Source of the DNA: Candidatus Nitrosopelagicus sp.
GTDB taxonomy: Archaea > Thermoproteota > Nitrososphaeria > Nitrososphaerales > Nitrosopumilaceae
DNA length: 64,000 nt
Direction: 5' to 3'
Assembly: GCA_028343215.1 (NCBI GenBank)
Contig: JAOLYB010000001.1
Location: forward strand, 1-64,000
A program made the translations under genes and the position numbers. Under the pieces are notes generated by a model. It ran no database searches. It worked only from the letters and a program-made list of their open reading frames with translations, and had not been told where the DNA came from. Shown here piece after piece: positions 59,491-64,000 of the stretch. How positions within the stretch are numbered: the stretch's first letter is position 1; every line of letters begins with the position of its first letter.

Positions 59491-60318
59491 ATGAAAGAGG
59501 TACTAAGAATCGAAGATCTGACAAAGAAATTTAAGAAAAAAAACTTTTTTTCATCTGATTCAGATGAAGTTATTGCATCAGATTCAGTTAATTTTTCACT
59601 CGAACAAGGAAAAATTTTAGCTATAGCAGGACAATCAGGTTCAGGAAAATCAACTATTGCAAAATTAATTCTCAGAGCTATTAAACCAGATTCAGGCAAA
59701 ATTTTTCATAATCAAAAAGAGATTATGGATAATTCAGATGAATTAAGAAAATTTAGAATGAAGTGTCAAATGATATACCAAGATCCTTATGATTCAATTA
59801 ATCCAAGAATGACAATTTCAGATATTGTCAGTGAACCTTTAGAGATTCATAATATAGGTACAAAAAAGGAACGTGAACAAAGAGTAATTGAAACATTAGA
59901 AAAAGTAAAACTGGAACCTGCAGAAGAAATTTCTAAAAAATATCCACATATGTTGTCAGGAGGACAACGACAAAGAGCTGTAATTGCAAGAGCAATAGTA
60001 GTAGAACCAGAGATTATCATTGCGGATGAACCAGTATCAATGTTAGATGTTTCAATACGTGCAGAGGTTTTAGAATTGATGAAAGAAATTCAGAAAGAAA
60101 ATAATATTTCAATGATATACATTACACATGATCTTGCAACAGCCAAACACTTTGCAGATGATATTTTGATTTTAAAATCAGGAAAAGTGATGGAAATAGG
60201 TACTGTCGAGAAGGTGTTATCACAGCCTGAAAATCCGTATACTAAAGCACTAATTTCTGCAATTTCAGAACCTGATCCTAAAAATCTCTATAAAGAAAAG
60301 AAGATTTTATTTGAATAA
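59491..60318 (+). CDS. Peptide-type ABC transporter ATPase (DppF/OppF-like), orphan
   Basis: 275 residues from ATG at 59491. Walker A GQSGSGKST (~47), Q-loop YQDPYDSINPR (typical of Opp/Dpp), signature LSGGQRQR, Walker B IIIADEPVS and a C-terminal ENPYTKAL segment. No permease or binding-protein gene lies nearby, so its partners must be elsewhere. Confidence 0.9.
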   Translation: MKEVLRIEDLTKKFKKKNFFSSDSDEVIASDSVNFSLEQGKILAIAGQSGSGKSTIAKLILRAIKPDSGKIFHNQKEIMDNSDELRKFRMKCQMIYQDPYDSINPRMTISDIVSEPLEIHNIGTKKEREQRVIETLEKVKLEPAEEISKKYPHMLSGGQRQRAVIARAIVVEPEIIIADEPVSMLDVSIRAEVLELMKEIQKENNISMIYITHDLATAKHFADDILILKSGKVMEIGTVEKVLSQPENPYTKALISAISEPDPKNLYKEKKILFE

Positions 60319-60328
60319 TTATACAAAT

Positions 60329-60466
60329 TTAATCATTATTTGATGATGGGACTTTTTCTTTAGAGTTTTTTCTTTGATATGCCTTATAGGTCAATCCGGT
60401 AATGACCATCAAAATGGCGGTTAATCCTGACCACATTACAAATGGTACAACTTCAGTATCTGCCAT
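60329..60466 (-). CDS. Small single-helix membrane protein (45 aa)
   Basis: MADTEVVPFVMWSGLTAILM then VITGLTYKAYQRKN and a charged tail. One membrane helix. ATG at 60466, TAA at 60329. Convergent with the ABC ATPase gene 10 bases away. Unknown function. Confidence 0.68.
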   Translation of the reverse strand: MADTEVVPFVMWSGLTAILMVITGLTYKAYQRKNSKEKVPSSNND

Positions 60467-60553
60467 GAATTATTATGAATTTACACCAAAATAAACATGT
60501 TAAAAAAAATACCAATTGTTAGATTATAATATTCAGAAATGTAATCAATTTAG

Positions 60554-61762
60554 TTGGAAGAATTAAATTTTGACGTAGTAGTAGTTGGCGGAGGTCCTGC
60601 AGGTTCATCTGCAGCACATATGGCAGCAAAGAATGGCTGTACAGTTGCATTAATCGAAAAAGAAAAAGAAATTGCAGAAACTGTTAGAACAAGCGGCGTG
60701 ACATGGGTTTCCGATATTAATGAATTTGGAATTCCAAAAGATTGCTACAATCCAATAAAGAAATTTTCTTTTTGTTCACCAAAAAATTATGTTACAATTG
60801 CAGATGATGTTGCAAAAGCAGCAGTATTGGATGTCAGAAAAACATACAGATTCTTAGCAACTAGAGCGAAATCATCCGGTAGTGAATTATTTACAAATAC
60901 AAATGTTTCAGAGGTTTTAAAGGATTCATCAGGTAAGTGTGTAGGAGTTGTTGCTAAATCACAAGGTAAAGTTATGCAATTTAACGCTAAAGTTGTAATT
61001 GATGCAAGTGGGTTTACATCAATTGTTGCTAAAGAATTAGGATATGTAACACAATGGAAAAAGTTTGGAGTAGGTGCAGAGTTTGAAGTAAAGACAGAGA
61101 AATTAGAATATGATAATTGGTGGTTAATGGTAGGACAAGAGTATTCACCTGCAGGATATGCATGGATTTTTCCAACATCGAAAAATACTGCAAGAATTGG
61201 AGTGGGAGTTGGAAAACCAGATTCAGATGTGGATCCAACAATTAGATTAAATGAATTAATTGATAAAAAAATTGGCCCTATCAAAGATTTGGGAAATATT
61301 GAAAAAATTGAGTTTCATTACGGATTAATACCAAATGATGGATTGTCAAGGAAAACAGTTTTTGATAATTTAATTCTAGTTGGAGATTCAGCAGGTCAAG
61401 CAAATCCTCTTGTTTTAGAAGGAATAAGATATGCAATTAGATTTGGTGAAGTTGCAGGTAAGGTTGCAGCAGATGCAATAAAAAATAACAATACAACAGA
61501 AGCATCATTAATTCCATATGAAAAAGAATGGAAAAAAGCAATAGAATCAAAAATTAATTCTGCAGTTAAGGTTCAAAATAGATGGGTTGGATTATCAGAT
61601 GACGAGTGGGATAAGGAATTAGACATAATTAACGAATTAACAGCAGATGAATTTTTAGATTTCATTCGTGCAGATTTTGGAGTGGCAAAAATGGTAAAGC
61701 TTGCTACACACCATCCAAAGATGGTTGTAAGACAGTTATTCAATATGGTCAAAGGTACGTAA
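60554..61762 (+). CDS. Geranylgeranyl reductase family flavoprotein
   Basis: 402 residues from TTG. FAD motif VVVVGGGPAGSSAAHMA at the N-terminus, the GGR pattern GYAWIFPTS (~215), and GDSAGQANPLVLEGIRYAI (~290). It saturates the isoprenoid chains of archaeal membrane lipids (digeranylgeranylglycerophospholipid). The start is TTG GAA GAA with no better ATG. Confidence 0.9.
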   Translation: MEELNFDVVVVGGGPAGSSAAHMAAKNGCTVALIEKEKEIAETVRTSGVTWVSDINEFGIPKDCYNPIKKFSFCSPKNYVTIADDVAKAAVLDVRKTYRFLATRAKSSGSELFTNTNVSEVLKDSSGKCVGVVAKSQGKVMQFNAKVVIDASGFTSIVAKELGYVTQWKKFGVGAEFEVKTEKLEYDNWWLMVGQEYSPAGYAWIFPTSKNTARIGVGVGKPDSDVDPTIRLNELIDKKIGPIKDLGNIEKIEFHYGLIPNDGLSRKTVFDNLILVGDSAGQANPLVLEGIRYAIRFGEVAGKVAADAIKNNNTTEASLIPYEKEWKKAIESKINSAVKVQNRWVGLSDDEWDKELDIINELTADEFLDFIRADFGVAKMVKLATHHPKMVVRQLFNMVKGT

Positions 61763-61817
61763 TTTATTATCATATACGAAGCAAGGCTTTATTCATCTAG
61801 ATTTTCTCGAAAATTGT

Positions 61818-64000
61818 ATGGTATTTGAAAAATCAGAATCTGGGCTAGTTCGTAGCTTATCTCTAAAAGATTCAGTTATGATTGGAGTGGCATCCATGAT
61901 AGGCGGAGCCATTTTTGTCCTAGTAGGACCAGGTATGGCTCAAGCTGGAGCTGCACTAATGATTGCATTTTTACTTAATGGCGTAATTACAGTATTTACA
62001 GCATTAACATATGCAGAATTAGGATCTGCATTTCCTGCAACAGGAGGAGGTTACAAATGGGTGAGAGAGGGATTACCAAGACCTAACGCATATCTTAGCG
62101 GATGGATGGCATGGTTTGGACATACAATTGCAGGTTCTCTCTATGCAGTTGCGTTTGGTTCATTTTTTGCGCATCTATTGATAACATCAGGAATTATTGG
62201 AGACGACATAGGAATTCCAGTAGATAAAATTTTTGCCATAATCGCAATAATTATTTTTACATTTGTTAATGTCAGAGGATCATCAGATACAGGAAAGGTT
62301 GGTAATGCAATTACATTTACACAATTAGCAATAATTGGCATACTAATTGCAGCAGCAATTGGTGCAATGATGTTTGCAAATCCAAATTGGTCTGATAATT
62401 ATAGAGATTTCCTTCCTAGCGGAGTAGCCGGATTGGCATTAGCGATGGGATTAACATTCATTGCGTTTGAAGGTTATGAAATAATTTCACAAGCAGGAGA
62501 TGAGATAAAAAATCCTAGAAAAAATATCCCACGTGCAATTATGATTTCACTTGGAATTGTTGTTTCAGTTTACATTGTATTTACATTTGTTTTCATTGGA
62601 GGATTAAACGAATCAGTAATAGGAATGCCCGCATGGGAATTTATTGGAAGTTTTGGAGAATTAGGAATAATAGAAGCAGCAGATCAATTTCTTCCATTTG
62701 GTGCATTAATTGTATTAGCAGGAGGTTTAGTTTCTACACTTTCTGCATTAAATGCAACTACATTTGCAGCAAGTCGAGTGAGTTTTGCGATGGGAACACA
62801 GTATAATCTACCGTTTGTGTTCAGTAAAATTCATCCTAAACATCGCACACCGTTTGTAGCAACAATTGTTTCAGGAATAATCATGTTGATTCTTGCAGTA
62901 TCCATGGATTTGACCGCAATTGCGTTTGCAGCAAGTGTTATGTTCCTATTTTTGTTCACACAGGTGAATTTAGCCTCAATTACAATTAGAAGACTATATG
63001 CATCAACGGTAGATTATGGATTCAAGACTCCACTCTTTCCATTAATTCCAATAATAGGAATAATCACGGCAATGGGACTTTCAATTTATCTATTATTTAC
63101 ACATCCTGAGAGTTGGCTAATAGCTATAATTTGGATAGTAATTGGTTTTGTAATTTACAAATTTTATACATCAAAAAAAGAGTTAGAGCATAATGCACCA
63201 TTAGTTTTTACACAAGGACCAAAGTTACGAAAGAAATACAGAGTCTTGATGGTTTTTGACAAACGTTCTGCAGAAAGAATGTACAAGATGGCAAGATCGA
63301 TTGCCAAAGATAAAGATGGAGAAGTTACAATTTTAGATGTTGTTAATGTACCACGACAAACACCATTGTCATTAACACATGGTATTGGTGAAAAAGGATT
63401 AAAAGCAATAGAAGAGTTCAAAAGAGAAATTACAGGTTCATTAAGAAATAGATACTTGGTGAGATTAGCACATGATCCAACAGAGGCAATTTTACAAACT
63501 ACTGAAGAACAAGATATCAATACATTGTTGATTGATTTTGATTTTTTGAAAAATAATAGAAAATTACTTTCACTTACAACATGCGATATTATTGGAGTCC
63601 GAGTACGAAAATCATTTGAAGAAGATATGAAAAACATCATTGTTGCATACGATAAAGGAAGACATAGTGATCTAGGTTTGGAAATTGCTAATTCATTTCA
63701 AAAAATGGAGCAGTCAAAAATTCGGGTGATTCGAGGAGTTATTGAAGATCCAAAACAAGAAACAGAAATTGTGAACAGGATTAATGAAAAAATGTTTGAG
63801 TTGGATTTGCCAAAAATACAGTTTGAAAAAGTGTATTCAGATTCTAACATCATAAATGAACTATTAGATAATTTCAAAAAAGAAAAGAATGCATTATTGA
63901 TATTGGGTGCGGGAAATCAAACCGATACCGCATTTAGTCCTAAAACGCTAAGCATTTTAGATAAGAGTGGGAAATCAGCCATAATAGTTAGAAATCACAG
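61818..64000 (+). CDS. Amino-acid permease (APC family) with cytoplasmic USP-like domains (partial)
   Basis: 727 codons to the right edge with no stop. Twelve membrane helices of the APC fold with IGVASMIGGAIFVLVGPG and GLTFIAFEGYEIISQAGDEIKNPRKNIP. From ~470 the tail has one or two universal-stress-protein-like domains (YRVLMVFDKRSAERMYKMA; IIVAYDKGRHSDLGLEIA). Such fusions are found in archaeal APC carriers. Substrate cannot be read. Confidence 0.88.
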   Translation, partial: MVFEKSESGLVRSLSLKDSVMIGVASMIGGAIFVLVGPGMAQAGAALMIAFLLNGVITVFTALTYAELGSAFPATGGGYKWVREGLPRPNAYLSGWMAWFGHTIAGSLYAVAFGSFFAHLLITSGIIGDDIGIPVDKIFAIIAIIIFTFVNVRGSSDTGKVGNAITFTQLAIIGILIAAAIGAMMFANPNWSDNYRDFLPSGVAGLALAMGLTFIAFEGYEIISQAGDEIKNPRKNIPRAIMISLGIVVSVYIVFTFVFIGGLNESVIGMPAWEFIGSFGELGIIEAADQFLPFGALIVLAGGLVSTLSALNATTFAASRVSFAMGTQYNLPFVFSKIHPKHRTPFVATIVSGIIMLILAVSMDLTAIAFAASVMFLFLFTQVNLASITIRRLYASTVDYGFKTPLFPLIPIIGIITAMGLSIYLLFTHPESWLIAIIWIVIGFVIYKFYTSKKELEHNAPLVFTQGPKLRKKYRVLMVFDKRSAERMYKMARSIAKDKDGEVTILDVVNVPRQTPLSLTHGIGEKGLKAIEEFKREITGSLRNRYLVRLAHDPTEAILQTTEEQDINTLLIDFDFLKNNRKLLSLTTCDIIGVRVRKSFEEDMKNIIVAYDKGRHSDLGLEIANSFQKMEQSKIRVIRGVIEDPKQETEIVNRINEKMFELDLPKIQFEKVYSDSNIINELLDNFKKEKNALLILGAGNQTDTAFSPKTLSILDKSGKSAIIVRNH

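Noticed and set aside
1-64000. Defence islands, CRISPR arrays, prophage or insertion sequences
   Set aside because: No cas, restriction, toxin-antitoxin, integrase or transposase genes and no terminal inverted repeats were found.

Overview
The window looks like a chromosomal segment of an ammonia-oxidising archaeon of the Nitrosopumilus type (Nitrososphaerota/Thaumarchaeota). The DNA is very AT-rich, and genes are packed with 1-4 base overlaps. Many starts sit 24-32 bases behind a TATA-like box, as expected for leaderless archaeal transcripts. The gene content is archaeal: eL40 ribosomal protein, two archaeal tRNAs, geranylgeranyl reductase, pyruvoyl arginine decarboxylase. There are also features typical of the lineage: an Amt/PII pair, blue-copper proteins, and secreted proteins with a W-rich 35-residue repeat. 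No amo, nir or rRNA genes are present, so the genus call is inference.

Layout. 1-10.6 kb: four large surface or secreted proteins, namely a giant HYR/beta-helix protein running off the left edge, an 874-aa beta-sandwich repeat protein, a matrixin-like protease, and a W-repeat protein; a dispersed intergenic repeat lies among them. 10.8-16.7 kb: housekeeping genes (ileS, sucCD, eL40). 16.7-31.8 kb: mixed genes, including a J-domain protein, Nramp-like and CbtA-like transporters, tRNA-Val, an M3 peptidase, arginine decarboxylase, a peroxiredoxin, a CPBP protease, tRNA-Thr, rlmN and a cupredoxin. 31.8-34.7 kb: phosphate uptake (PiT plus PhoU-like proteins). 34.8-40.4 kb: ferredoxin reductase, amt/glnK, small membrane proteins, a PII-like fusion protein, and sbtA-sbtB for bicarbonate. 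40.4-41.8 kb: arsR / arsC-aqpS arsenic resistance. 41.9-47.7 kb: a tight operon of two TIM-barrel isomerases, a TatD-family hydrolase, a UbiA prenyltransferase, a phosphodiesterase and a zinc dehydrogenase. This matches the bacterial EBO cluster, but with eboA and eboD absent. 47.7-52.1 kb: flavoprotein, FeoB and small genes. 52.1-56.4 kb: a MoxR-DUF58-VWA operon. 57.1-59.4 kb: convergent egtB/egtD for ergothioneine. 59.5-64 kb: an orphan peptide-type ABC ATPase, geranylgeranyl reductase, and an amino-acid permease running off the right edge.

How they work together. Three PII-superfamily proteins lie within 3 kb beside the ammonium and bicarbonate transporters. That is a plausible nitrogen/carbon uptake control block for an autotroph that consumes ammonia and fixes bicarbonate. 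Arsenic, iron, cobalt and phosphate transport genes surround it. The EBO-like operon is the best candidate for an undescribed system: an archaeal pathway probably making a prenylated or cyclitol-type molecule. Its product is unknown and the assignment rests on gene content and order.
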